A stretch of DNA of 51,541 bases, taken from Bacteroidales bacterium. Its GTDB lineage: Bacteria > Bacteroidota > Bacteroidia > Bacteroidales > UBA7960. Under the pieces are notes generated by a model. It had not been told where the DNA came from and made no database searches. It worked only from the letters and a program-made list of their open reading frames with translations. Below, in pieces: positions 1 through 7,852 of the stretch. Numbering within the stretch: the stretch's first letter is position 1; every line of letters begins with the position of its first letter. The stretch covers positions 1-51,541 of the forward strand of contig PWZB01000134.1 in NCBI GenBank assembly GCA_003567625.1. Reading direction: 5' to 3'. The translations under genes and the position numbers were made by a program.

Positions 1-34
1 GGCAGTCACCAGTCGGCTCTGTCAACCCCTATTT

Positions 35-125
35 GTTACCCGTCACCCGTTACCCGTCACACGTTACCCGTCACCCGTTACCCGTCACCCGTTACCCGTC
101 ACCCGTTACCCGTCACCCGTTACCC
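35..125. repeat. Heptanucleotide tandem array, 13 units, GTTACCC/GTCACCC alternating
   Basis: Thirteen consecutive 7-bp units run without a register slip. GTTACCC and GTCACCC alternate strictly, giving a 14-bp higher-order period, and the only deviation is one GTCACAC unit at 56-62. The array is intergenic and ends about 190 bp before the first gene. Related units (GTAACGG and its complement) recur at 7447-7526, 31835-31850, 37351-37371 and 39053-39066. The alternation suggests expansion by duplication of a 14-bp pair. Its function is unknown. Confidence 0.97.
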
Positions 126-256
126 TAAACTATGAATAAATCAAGTTAATAACCAGCTTGTTTTTAAAAATAAATTTTCCCGGCCGGAATTTTAATAAAG
201 CGATATAATTGTTTTTACTGTGCGAAAATAATAATTATTAACAGTCAAAAAAATTA

Positions 257-264
257 TAGTTTTG
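257..264 (+). promoter_or_regulatory. Candidate -7 promoter box (TAGTTTTG)
   Basis: The sequence fits the Bacteroidota -7 consensus TAnnTTTG about 53 bp before the GTG start of the oxidoreductase. No clear TTTG -33 box lies at the right distance upstream, so this is a weak prediction. Confidence 0.35.
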
Positions 265-317
265 TAAAAGATTTAATTAAATATATTTTTTTTATAACAA
301 AAACCGAATAAATAAAA

Positions 318-1304
318 GTGAAAAAAATAGGTGTATTGGGTGCAGGTCATTTAGGTAAAATTCATATAAAATGTATAAAAGAATCGGAAAAATTTGAATT
401 GGTCGGCTTTTATGACCCAAACAAAAAAAATGCTTCAGAAGTAGAGTCAAAATTTAAAGTACAACGTTTCAATACTCCTGATGATTTAATTAAAGCGACA
501 GAGATAGTAGATATTGTAACTCCGACTGTATCTCATTTTGAATCGGCTTCTATGGCTTTAAAGAACTTTAAACATGTTTTTATAGAGAAGCCTCTTACGA
601 CAACATTGACTGAAGCGAAAAAATTGATCGAACTTGCCAAGGAAGCAGGAGTGAAAGTTCAGGTCGGTCATGTTGAGAGATTTAACCCGGCATTTATTGC
701 GGCACAGCCATATTTTAACAATCCCATGTTTATTGAAGCTCACAGGCTTTCACACTTTAATCCGAGGGGAACCGATGTGCCTGTTATTCTTGATCTTATG
801 ATACACGATATTGATATAATTCTAAGCGTTGTCGATTCGACAATAAAAAAACTTAACGCAAGCGGTGTATCTGTAGTTTCAGATACACCTGACATTGCAA
901 ATGCCAGAATTGAGTTTAACAACGGTTGTGTGGCAAACCTTACGGCGAGCCGTATTTCTATGAAAAATATGCGTAAATCAAGGTTTTTTCAAAAAGACAG
1001 CTATTTAGCTGTTGATTTTCTTAATAAAGAAACCCAGGTTATAAGAATGAAGGATTTTGAAGGAGAACCCAATCCTTTGGATGTAGTGCTTGATCTTGGA
1101 AAAGGAAAACAAAAAAAACATATTTTAATTGACAAACCGGAAATTCAACCTATAAATGCCATAAAAACCGAACTTGAAACTTTCCACAACTCAATCGAAA
1201 CAAATACCGAACCTCTTGTTACAATTATAGACGGATATAATTCGTTAGACCTGGCTTATAAAATTATGGACAGGATTAAAAGCAACATACCGTCATACCT
1301 TTGA
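318..1304 (+). CDS. Gfo/Idh/MocA family NAD(P)-dependent sugar oxidoreductase
   Basis: This is a 328-residue cytosolic dehydrogenase of normal family length. The N-terminal Rossmann fold has the dinucleotide motif GxGxxG at residues 8-13. The family EKP motif, which carries the catalytic lysine, is at 90-92, and GHVERFNP (117-124) follows. That last motif is common in enzymes acting on nucleotide-activated sugars such as UDP-GlcNAc 3-dehydrogenases, so a role in lipid A or polysaccharide sugar modification is possible but not shown. The start codon is GTG; no ATG lies nearby and the Rossmann strand begins at once. The next gene on the same strand is a sugar transferase, but a 381-bp gap separates them, so they need not be co-transcribed. 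Confidence 0.85.
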   Translation: MKKIGVLGAGHLGKIHIKCIKESEKFELVGFYDPNKKNASEVESKFKVQRFNTPDDLIKATEIVDIVTPTVSHFESASMALKNFKHVFIEKPLTTTLTEAKKLIELAKEAGVKVQVGHVERFNPAFIAAQPYFNNPMFIEAHRLSHFNPRGTDVPVILDLMIHDIDIILSVVDSTIKKLNASGVSVVSDTPDIANARIEFNNGCVANLTASRISMKNMRKSRFFQKDSYLAVDFLNKETQVIRMKDFEGEPNPLDVVLDLGKGKQKKHILIDKPEIQPINAIKTELETFHNSIETNTEPLVTIIDGYNSLDLAYKIMDRIKSNIPSYL

Positions 1305-1685
1305 CTATTTTTTATGTCTTGTTATAGCTACATTAATAATAAATCTTTAAGCAATAAGTATTTTTTGGTTTTTTTGCCTGATAACAATAATAAAATAAAA
1401 CAATCGTTTTTGTTTTATCCAATTAATCTGCTGTTTTTATTTTTATTATCTTTTGTCTGTAAAAAAAAATCAAGTTTCTGCATTATAAGTGCTAATAGAG
1501 AATTATTTCTTTTTCATTAAGCAAAAATTACTTATTATTTTTTTGAACAGATATGATTAATAATTTTGATGCGGAAAAAACCAAGCATGCATGGTTTAAA
1601 TTGTTTTGTATTAAAGAGATTTAAAATTTTTGGTATAAGATAAAAAACCATGTAAAGTACACTAATAAAAGACCAAAGCAGCCGG
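1305..1685. other. AT-rich intergenic region with an imperfect palindrome
   Basis: No convincing gene is present. A 68-codon open frame at 1314-1520 has a composition typical of random AT-rich DNA. An inverted repeat, AAACCA at 1578-1583 and TGGTTT at 1592-1597 around AGCATGCA, could be an operator for the sugar transferase gene or part of a weak terminator for the oxidoreductase gene. No canonical -7 box was found close to 1686. Confidence 0.5.
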
Positions 1686-3110
1686 ATGGATAAAAAGTTA
1701 CAACGATTCCAGGTGTTGAAATATGTAATAGCAGATTTTGTCGCTGCTTTTATGGCATGGTTTATATTTATCAGTTACAGGAAGGTAAATAATGATTTTG
1801 GTTTTTCGCAAATAAAGGAACAGATTATTATAGATGATTATCTGGCTGTTGGTCTGATAATAATTCCGGTTTTCTGGTTATTATTATACTTAGCGACAGG
1901 TTCTTACAAACGTGTTTTACGCAGGTCGAGGTTAGCCGAATTTGGTCAGACTCTTTTTATTTCTTTAATTGGAGTTTTGATCATTTTTTTTGTTGTACTT
2001 TTAGATACTGAAGTTCAAGCCAGCAGAAATTATTATCATTCGTTTTTGATGTTGTTTATCTTTCATGCATCACTAACTTCGATTTTCAGGTTTATTCTTT
2101 CCTCTAGGGCTGCTCACAAAATCCATAACAGGATCATTGGTTTCAACACATTAATTGTTGGAAGTCAAAAAAAGGCTATATCTATTTTTGAAGAAATTGA
2201 ATCCCAGGTCAAGTCGTCCGGGCACAAATTTGTGGGTTTTGTAAATGTTTCACCAAATGAGAAATTATTACTCAAGGAACATTTATCACATCTTGGCGAA
2301 TTTAAAGATGTAAAATCAATAATAGAAAAGTATCAGGTAGAAGATGTTATAATAGCCATTGAATCTCGTGAACATAAGAAAATAAACAAAATTCTTGCCG
2401 ATCTTTATGAAACTGACGTAGTGATAAAAGTTATTCCCGAGATGCACGACATTCTTCTCGGGTCAGTAAAGATGACATCTATTTTTGATGCACCGCTCAT
2501 TCAGATTCAACAGGGCCTCATGCCTCCCTGGCAGCAAACCATCAAAAGGTTTATAGATATATCCGCATCTATTTTTTGTTTTATAGTACTAGCTCCTGTA
2601 TTTTTGATAACAGCAATAGGAGTGAAGTTGTCTTCTCCCGGGCCCGTGATTTATTCTCACGAACGTATAGGTTTGAATGGTAAGCCCTTTATGATGCATA
2701 AGTTTCGTTCCATGTATGTTGATGCCGAGAAAAAAGGCCCGCAATTGTCCTGCGAAAATGATCCCCGAATAACACCTTTCGGAAGATTTATGAGAAAAGT
2801 CAGGCTTGATGAAATACCCCAATTTTACAATGTGTTATTGGGTAATATGTCATTAGTCGGGCCACGACCTGAACGTCAATACTATATTAATCAAATCGTT
2901 AAAAAAGCACCACACTATAAACTGCTTCAGAAAATAAAACCGGGAATAACATCATGGGGGCAGGTAAAGTTTGGATATGCCGAAAATGTTAAAGAGATGA
3001 TAGAAAGAATGAAATATGACCTTCTTTACCTGGAGAACATGTCTCTTGTAATAGATTTTAAAATTCTTATATATACTGTTCTGATAATACTTCAGGGAAG
3101 GGGAAAATAA
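1686..3110 (+). CDS. Undecaprenyl-phosphate glycosyl-1-phosphate transferase (exopolysaccharide/O-antigen initiating sugar transferase)
   Basis: This 474-residue integral membrane enzyme has the WcaJ/WbaP-type layout. About four hydrophobic helices occupy residues 10-140, a Rossmann-like CoA-binding-3 domain follows at about 150-265, one helix lies near 290-315, and the C-terminal bacterial sugar transferase domain (PF02397) completes it. Diagnostic motifs are KFRSM (339-343), the RLDEIPQFYNVLLGNMSLVGPRP region ending with the GPRP signature at 392-395, and a late KPGITSWGQ. The family transfers a hexose-1-phosphate from a UDP-sugar to undecaprenyl phosphate, the first step of exopolysaccharide or O-unit assembly. 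The sugar cannot be read from sequence. No glycosyltransferase cluster follows, so this is an isolated initiating enzyme. Confidence 0.9.
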   Translation: MDKKLQRFQVLKYVIADFVAAFMAWFIFISYRKVNNDFGFSQIKEQIIIDDYLAVGLIIIPVFWLLLYLATGSYKRVLRRSRLAEFGQTLFISLIGVLIIFFVVLLDTEVQASRNYYHSFLMLFIFHASLTSIFRFILSSRAAHKIHNRIIGFNTLIVGSQKKAISIFEEIESQVKSSGHKFVGFVNVSPNEKLLLKEHLSHLGEFKDVKSIIEKYQVEDVIIAIESREHKKINKILADLYETDVVIKVIPEMHDILLGSVKMTSIFDAPLIQIQQGLMPPWQQTIKRFIDISASIFCFIVLAPVFLITAIGVKLSSPGPVIYSHERIGLNGKPFMMHKFRSMYVDAEKKGPQLSCENDPRITPFGRFMRKVRLDEIPQFYNVLLGNMSLVGPRPERQYYINQIVKKAPHYKLLQKIKPGITSWGQVKFGYAENVKEMIERMKYDLLYLENMSLVIDFKILIYTVLIILQGRGK

Positions 3111-3171
3111 TGTCAAAATATTCTTGTTGTAAGACCTGAATTGTGAATTTTTTATCGGGCATTCTTTCGAA

Positions 3172-3762
3172 TCATATTACGCCTGCTTCAATCAACATAA
3201 TGATATGTTCTATCATTTTATCTTCACCCTGCGGGTCATATTTGGTACGCAGGTCATAGCCAAATAGCCGTCCCATGGATTGCCAGAAAAAAGCATGAAA
3301 CATACCCCTGAAGTCTATGAGTATATCATAGGAAGTGTGCTGCGTTTCGCGATCTATTAGTTTTAACAGTATCAAACCCTGTGAAAATGTCAGCTTTCGC
3401 AAGTCATCTTCAAACTGGTCGCGAAGCTCGTCTTCAATCCGCTTCATCATGAGGCGTTGCTCAACATCGCTTTCTATTTCTTCAAGCTTTTGACTATATT
3501 CCCTGAACTTTATTCCGGCCAGCCTGGCATAGGGATAAACGACTTTAACATTACGTACAAGCCGGTTGTACCTTCTTTCATCTCTCCGGCTTTCAAAAAC
3601 TATGGGAGCAACAATCAGAATCTCAGGAAGTTTGATAATCGGAACGGTATCCCCATCAATTATCCTTGCAAGTGTATAGGTTTTATCAATTTCCTGTGAA
3701 TTAGCCGGAAAACAAACAAACCCGAGTAAGATAATTATTATTGAATTCCTGATATTCAACAT
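3172..3762 (-). CDS. DUF4294 family exported protein
   Basis: This 196-residue protein begins with a hydrophobic signal sequence (about residues 5-22) that ends in an ANSQ-like cleavage site, so it is probably periplasmic. The body contains an IDGDTVPIIKLPEI stretch, an arginine-rich RRDERRYNRLVRNVKVVYPYARLA segment, a charged helical middle, and a DFRGMFHAFFWQSMGRLFGYDLRTKYDP-like C-terminal part; together these match the Bacteroidota-restricted DUF4294 family. The function of the family is unknown. It lies downstream of clpX on the same strand, 131 bp away, and convergent with the sugar transferase gene. I see no catalytic motif. Confidence 0.75.
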   Translation of the reverse strand: MLNIRNSIIIILLGFVCFPANSQEIDKTYTLARIIDGDTVPIIKLPEILIVAPIVFESRRDERRYNRLVRNVKVVYPYARLAGIKFREYSQKLEEIESDVEQRLMMKRIEDELRDQFEDDLRKLTFSQGLILLKLIDRETQHTSYDILIDFRGMFHAFFWQSMGRLFGYDLRTKYDPQGEDKMIEHIIMLIEAGVI

Positions 3763-3893
3763 AATACTGACAATATTTTTTAAAGACGAAATTGTATTAT
3801 GATGTTTTAAATCAATAATTGTGCCGGATACAACTATGCCGGTTGCAAAATATGAAACGTAAATTTAATAATAATATTTGAGAATAAAAAAAA

Positions 3894-5135
3894 TCAGGCA
3901 ACTTTCAAGTGGCTAATATTTGTTTTGCTGAGTTGCTTTTTTGCATATTCAATATCAATATGTAGTTTTTTATGTTTTGAATGTGAAGTTATATCAAACA
4001 TAGCATCCCGCATAATAACTTCACATATGGAGCGCAATCCCCTGGCTCCAAGTTTAAATTCAATTGCCTTTTCCACAATATAATCAAGCACTTTGTTATC
4101 AATACTCAATTCAACGTCGTCCAGTTCAAATAGTTTGGTATATTGTTTAATAAGGGAATTTTGCGGTTCGGTCAATATTTGCCTCAGTGTATCCTTATCA
4201 AGCGGGTTGAGGTGGGTTAAAACCGGAAGTCGTCCGACAAGTTCAGGGATCAATCCATAACTTCTCAAATCCTGAGGTGCAATATATTGCAGCATATTAT
4301 CGCGGTCAACGACATCATGTTCTTTGTTAACCCCGTATCCGATTATATTTGTCTGCATCCTGGATGATATTCTTTTTTCAATTCCGTCGAAAGCTCCTCC
4401 ACAGATAAACAGGATGTTTTGCGTGTTTACTTGCACCATTTTTTGTTCAGGATGTTTTCTTCCTCCTTGTGGTGGTACATTAACGACAGCACCTTCGAGG
4501 ATTTTCAACAGTGCCTGCTGGACACCTTCACCTGAAACGTCGCGGGTTAGGGAGGGATTATCACTTTTGCGTGCTATCTTATCAACTTCATCAATAAAAA
4601 TAATACCTCTTTCAGCAGCCGTTACTTCATAATCAGCTACCTGCAACAAACGGGCAAGTATGCTTTCCACATCTTCGCCGACGTAACCTGCCTCAGTAAG
4701 GACTGTGGCATCAGCAATACAAAACGGGACCTGCAACATACGAGCTATAGTCCTGGCAAGCAAAGTTTTGCCTGTACCGGTTTCACCAACAAGAACAATA
4801 TTGGATTTTTCAAGCTCTAAATCATCGTGGCTGGATGCTTTTTGGCTGATATGAGCTATTCTTTTGTAGTGATTATAAACCGCAACAGACAGCACTTTCT
4901 TGGCATCTTCCTGGCCAATAACGTACTTTTCAAGATGATCGTAAATTTCCACAGGCTTTAACAGCTTAAATGATGGCGTTTTGCTCTTTCCTCTTGCAAT
5001 TTTCTCTTCTTTAACGATAAGCTGTGCCTGTTCAATACATCGTTCGCAAATATGAGCGCTGGCGCCGGAAATTAAAATATCGACGCTCTTTTCATCACGA
5101 CCGCAAAATGAACATTTCCTGTTATCTTTAGCCAT
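3894..5135 (-). CDS. clpX: ClpX, ATP-dependent unfoldase subunit of the ClpXP protease
   Basis: This 413-residue AAA+ protein recognises tagged or misfolded substrates, unfolds them and feeds them to ClpP. The N-terminal zinc-binding domain has C8, C11, C30 and C33. Walker A (GETGTGKT) is at 117-124 and Walker B (IIFIDE) at 178-183. The substrate-gripping pore loop GYVG is at 150-153 and the RKH loop at 226-228. The ClpP-docking loop, IGF in E. coli, reads IGY here (265-267). It is the last gene of a tig-clpP-clpX run on the minus strand, 145 bp after clpP. ATG start; length is normal. Confidence 0.97.
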   Translation of the reverse strand: MAKDNRKCSFCGRDEKSVDILISGASAHICERCIEQAQLIVKEEKIARGKSKTPSFKLLKPVEIYDHLEKYVIGQEDAKKVLSVAVYNHYKRIAHISQKASSHDDLELEKSNIVLVGETGTGKTLLARTIARMLQVPFCIADATVLTEAGYVGEDVESILARLLQVADYEVTAAERGIIFIDEVDKIARKSDNPSLTRDVSGEGVQQALLKILEGAVVNVPPQGGRKHPEQKMVQVNTQNILFICGGAFDGIEKRISSRMQTNIIGYGVNKEHDVVDRDNMLQYIAPQDLRSYGLIPELVGRLPVLTHLNPLDKDTLRQILTEPQNSLIKQYTKLFELDDVELSIDNKVLDYIVEKAIEFKLGARGLRSICEVIMRDAMFDITSHSKHKKLHIDIEYAKKQLSKTNISHLKVA

Positions 5136-5280
5136 CCTGTTTTTACAATCTTATAATTAACACCTTTTAAGGTTAAAGTTTATGAATTTCTCGAAATTTT
5201 AAAAAATCATTTGAAAACGGATAAAACTATTCGGTGTTTCTTTCATTTTCTTTTACGCATCAAAACAAATGTTGTTTTAT

Positions 5281-5958
5281 TTATTTTTTATTTGATGCCA
5301 GAACTTCATCAATCATACCATATTTTTTTGCTTCTTCTGCGGTCATCCAGAAATCACGGTCGGAATCATTCCAGATTTTATCATATGTTTGTTTAGTGTG
5401 TTTGGCAATGATTTCGTAAAGTTCTTTTTTGATCTTTAGTATTTCACGGGCGGTGATTTCAATATCGGAGGCTTGTCCCTGGGCACCACCCATTGGTTGA
5501 TGTATAAGGATACGTGAATGTTTTAAAGCTGCTCTTTTTTCCGGTGCGCCGGCACAAAGCAAAACAGCACCCATAGATGCAGCTATGCCCGTGCATATTG
5601 TGGCTACGTCAGGGGTAATATACTGAATGGTATCATAAATACCCAAACCGGAATATACCGTACCACCGGGCGTGTTCAGGTAAATCTGGATTTCTTTTTT
5701 CGGATCAGCCGACTGCAGAAACAACAATTGTGCCTGTATAATATTAGCAACATAGTCATTTATCGGTACACCCAGGAAAATGATGCGATCCATCATTAAC
5801 CTGCTGAAAACATCCATTGTAGCTATGTTTAACTGACGTTCCTCGATTATTGTCGGGCTAATATAATTGCCGTGCACAGATGTATAATTGTGTAGTGTCA
5901 TGCTACTAATGCCATGGTGTTTAGTAGCATATTTGTTAAATTCATCCTTGTAATTCAT
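5281..5958 (-). CDS. clpP: ClpP, serine protease subunit of ClpXP
   Basis: This 225-residue protein forms the barrel-shaped proteolytic chamber docked by ClpX. The catalytic triad is visible as S128 (AASMGA), H153 (IHQP) and D202 (RDFWM); their spacing of 25 and 49 residues equals that of the E. coli enzyme. The N-terminus is about 17 residues longer before the conserved part, as in many members of the phylum. It sits between trigger factor and clpX on the same strand, with 54 bp to the stop of tig, and is presumably co-transcribed. No obvious promoter was found in that gap. Confidence 0.97.
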   Translation of the reverse strand: MNYKDEFNKYATKHHGISSMTLHNYTSVHGNYISPTIIEERQLNIATMDVFSRLMMDRIIFLGVPINDYVANIIQAQLLFLQSADPKKEIQIYLNTPGGTVYSGLGIYDTIQYITPDVATICTGIAASMGAVLLCAGAPEKRAALKHSRILIHQPMGGAQGQASDIEITAREILKIKKELYEIIAKHTKQTYDKIWNDSDRDFWMTAEEAKKYGMIDEVLASNKK

Positions 5959-6012
5959 AGCTTGAAAATTTTATTAAAGAACTTATTTATAAATAATGTG
6001 AAAAAGGTTATT

Positions 6013-7407
6013 CTATTTTACAGCGTTGCTCTTTTTTTGTTTTTTTTCGAATTTTTCTTTTACTAAATTGGAAAATTCATCAAAAGTAACTTCTTTTTCT
6101 TTAAGTTTTAAAGTATTCTTGAACAACTTGATAAGCTTATCATCAAATAGTTTTTCCCTCACTTTTTTAACTTCCTCTTCTTTTTCCATAATGTTATTTA
6201 CAAAATTTTCTACCATTTCTTTTTCAGGGTTGTTTTGGCCATATTGACTTAGCTGTGCTTTAACATATTCTCTCAAATGGTCTTTTACTTCATTGTCTGT
6301 AACTTTAATGTTATGGTCTTCAGTAATTTTGCTTTCCAAAAGTTGCCAACGCAATGAATCGGCATATTGGTCGAATTCTGCTTCAACCTTTTCTTTGGTT
6401 AACTCTTCTTTGTTTGTTTCGATAAGCCATTGCTTGATAAATTCTTCGGGTAGCTGAATATCAGCCATCTCCAATAAGGTCTCAATAACTTCATTTCTAA
6501 AGTACCTGTCAACTTCATCCTGATAACGCTTACTGATTTCTTCACTCACAAGTTTTTTCAATTCGTCTTCATCGGCAATTGTTTTACCGGGAGATACTTT
6601 TTTGAAAAACTCATCATTTAATTCGGCAGGTTCAATCCTGGAAATGGTTTCAACAGTGAAACGGAAAAGGGCTGCTTTTTCCGGCAACTTTTCCTCGTCA
6701 ACGTCAAGAACTTTTGATATTTTGTCTTTTGATTCAAATGCCTTGTTAATATCAAAAACTATTTGATCACCTACTTTCCTTGACAAAAAATCGTTTCTTA
6801 TTTTTTTATCTTTAATATCTTCAATATTTATTTTGGATTTTTTGATCAAAGGCTCTTCTGCTACTTTTTCCTCACTATCCATCTGAACAAACTCGCCAAA
6901 CAGGGAATCTTTATCATCACCCGATTTTTCAGGATTTATTATTTTACCCTGTTGATGTTGAAGGTTATTAATTTGTTCGTTCACAAGTTTATTCCCGATC
7001 TTTATTTTGTAATATTCAACTTTTATTTTATCAGATAATGTCAGTTCAATACCAGGTGCAAAACCAATAGAGAAGTGAAATTCAAATTCTTTTTGATTTT
7101 CCCAGTCAACTGATTTATTTTGATCCTGAACCGGTAAAGGATTACCAAGTATATTGAGTTCTTTTTCTTTTATATATTCATAAACGGCTTCACCAGTCAG
7201 TTTGTTAACCTGCTCAATCAGCACATCTTTACCGTGAAGCTTTTTAATTATGCCCATTGGCACTTTTCCTGTTCTGAAGCCCGGCATTTGTGCTTTTTTT
7301 TGCAAATCACGCATTGCGTTATTAACTTTTTCGCTGTAATCATTTTCGTTTATCTGTATTTTTAAAACTCCTGACAGACCATTGGTTTTTTCATGAAAGA
7401 TATTCAT
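6013..7407 (-). CDS. tig: Trigger factor, ribosome-associated chaperone
   Basis: This protein of 464 residues binds at the ribosomal exit tunnel and shields nascent chains. The N-terminal ribosome-binding domain has the signature around GFRTGKVPMGIIKK (the GFRxGxxP motif). A diverged peptidyl-prolyl isomerase-like middle and a long, charged, helical C-terminal chaperone domain follow, with clear LxLP-type helices. I place the start at the ATG at 7407 (MNIFHEK...). The open frame continues another 32 codons upstream, but that part translates the heptad repeat array (PVTRYSLPVT-type peptide) and is unlikely to be protein. It is the first gene of the tig-clpP-clpX run. Confidence 0.93.
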   Translation of the reverse strand: MNIFHEKTNGLSGVLKIQINENDYSEKVNNAMRDLQKKAQMPGFRTGKVPMGIIKKLHGKDVLIEQVNKLTGEAVYEYIKEKELNILGNPLPVQDQNKSVDWENQKEFEFHFSIGFAPGIELTLSDKIKVEYYKIKIGNKLVNEQINNLQHQQGKIINPEKSGDDKDSLFGEFVQMDSEEKVAEEPLIKKSKINIEDIKDKKIRNDFLSRKVGDQIVFDINKAFESKDKISKVLDVDEEKLPEKAALFRFTVETISRIEPAELNDEFFKKVSPGKTIADEDELKKLVSEEISKRYQDEVDRYFRNEVIETLLEMADIQLPEEFIKQWLIETNKEELTKEKVEAEFDQYADSLRWQLLESKITEDHNIKVTDNEVKDHLREYVKAQLSQYGQNNPEKEMVENFVNNIMEKEEEVKKVREKLFDDKLIKLFKNTLKLKEKEVTFDEFSNLVKEKFEKKQKKSNAVK

Positions 7408-7446
7408 ACACAACTTGTTCTTTAGATTATTCTGTATATTTTGTTT

Positions 7447-7526
7447 GTAACAAGTAACGGGCAACGAGTAACGGGTAACGGGCTTAAATTGATTACCCGT
7501 CACCCGTCACTTGGTACTCGTCACTA
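7447..7526. repeat. Inverted pair of heptad arrays upstream of tig
   Basis: Five 7-bp units (GTAACAA, GTAACGG, GCAACGA, GTAACGG, GTAACGG) occupy 7447-7481. After a 12-bp spacer, oppositely oriented units (GTCACCC, GTCACTT, GGTACTC, GTCACTA) run to 7526. The two arms can pair imperfectly, so a transcript through them could fold. They lie in the probable leader of tig and recall the array at 35-125. Confidence 0.9.
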
Positions 7527-7589
7527 TTTTAAGACATTCGTTAATATTTTTAATATAATAATGGGCGTATGTTTCGCAGTTGAGCAATG

Positions 7590-7612
7590 CCTGTGAAAGT
7601 TTTTATCACAGG
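7590..7612 (-). terminator. Hairpin between tRNA-Leu and tig, possible terminator
   Basis: CCTGTGA at 7590-7596 and TCACAGG at 7606-7612 form a perfect 7-bp stem with a 9-base loop, 38 bp past the tRNA 3' end. No U-tract follows on the minus strand, so it may be a processing or attenuation structure instead. Confidence 0.35.
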
Positions 7613-7649
7613 TGTTTCACATATTACCATTGATTTTCATTAAACTGTG

Positions 7650-7731
7650 TGCGGATGGAGGGATTCGAACCCCCACGCCTTGCGGCACTAGATCCTAAGT
7701 CTAGCACGTCTACCAATTCCGCCACATCCGC
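7650..7731 (-). tRNA. tRNA-Leu, anticodon UAG
   Basis: Read on the minus strand, the acceptor stem GCGGATG pairs with CATCCGC near the 3' end. The anticodon stem CTAGA/TCTAG encloses the loop CTTAGGA, which gives anticodon UAG and reads CUN leucine codons. The T-arm GGGGG TTCGAAT CCCTC is intact, and the extra arm is long, as expected of a class II tRNA. The discriminator base is A (position 7650) and CCA is not encoded. Confidence 0.97.
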
Positions 7732-7754
7732 TTTAACATTTTAAAAACGAATTG

Positions 7755-7762
7755 CAAAGATA
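7755..7762 (-). promoter_or_regulatory. -7 promoter box (TATCTTTG) for tRNA-Leu
   Basis: On the minus strand this box matches TAnnTTTG and is followed by CA, a common form of the Bacteroidota -7 element. It lies 24 bp upstream of the tRNA 5' end. No good TTTG -33 box is visible. Confidence 0.6.
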
Positions 7763-7852
7763 CAACTTTTTTCTGTCGGATTGGTATTAAAAATAGTAAA
7801 ATATAGGAGGAAATCATGCCAATCATTTTTGGATCAGCAAAAAATAATTTGA

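Larger units (their letters stand above)
1..317. other. Intergenic region upstream of the Gfo/Idh gene
   Basis: No gene is visible here. The first 34 bases look like decayed repeat units. Positions 35-125 are a perfect-register heptad array (separate entry). The rest is very AT-rich leader with one -7-like promoter box close to the start of the next gene. Confidence 0.7.

Noticed and set aside
35..125. Resemblance of the heptad array to telomere repeats or a CRISPR array
   Set aside because: There are no spacers between the units, so it is not CRISPR, and the chromosome context gives no sign of an end. Units are only 7 bp and directly adjoining.
1314..1520. Open frame of 68 codons between the oxidoreductase and sugar transferase
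   Set aside because: Composition is that of random AT-rich DNA, with no homology or signal I recognise.
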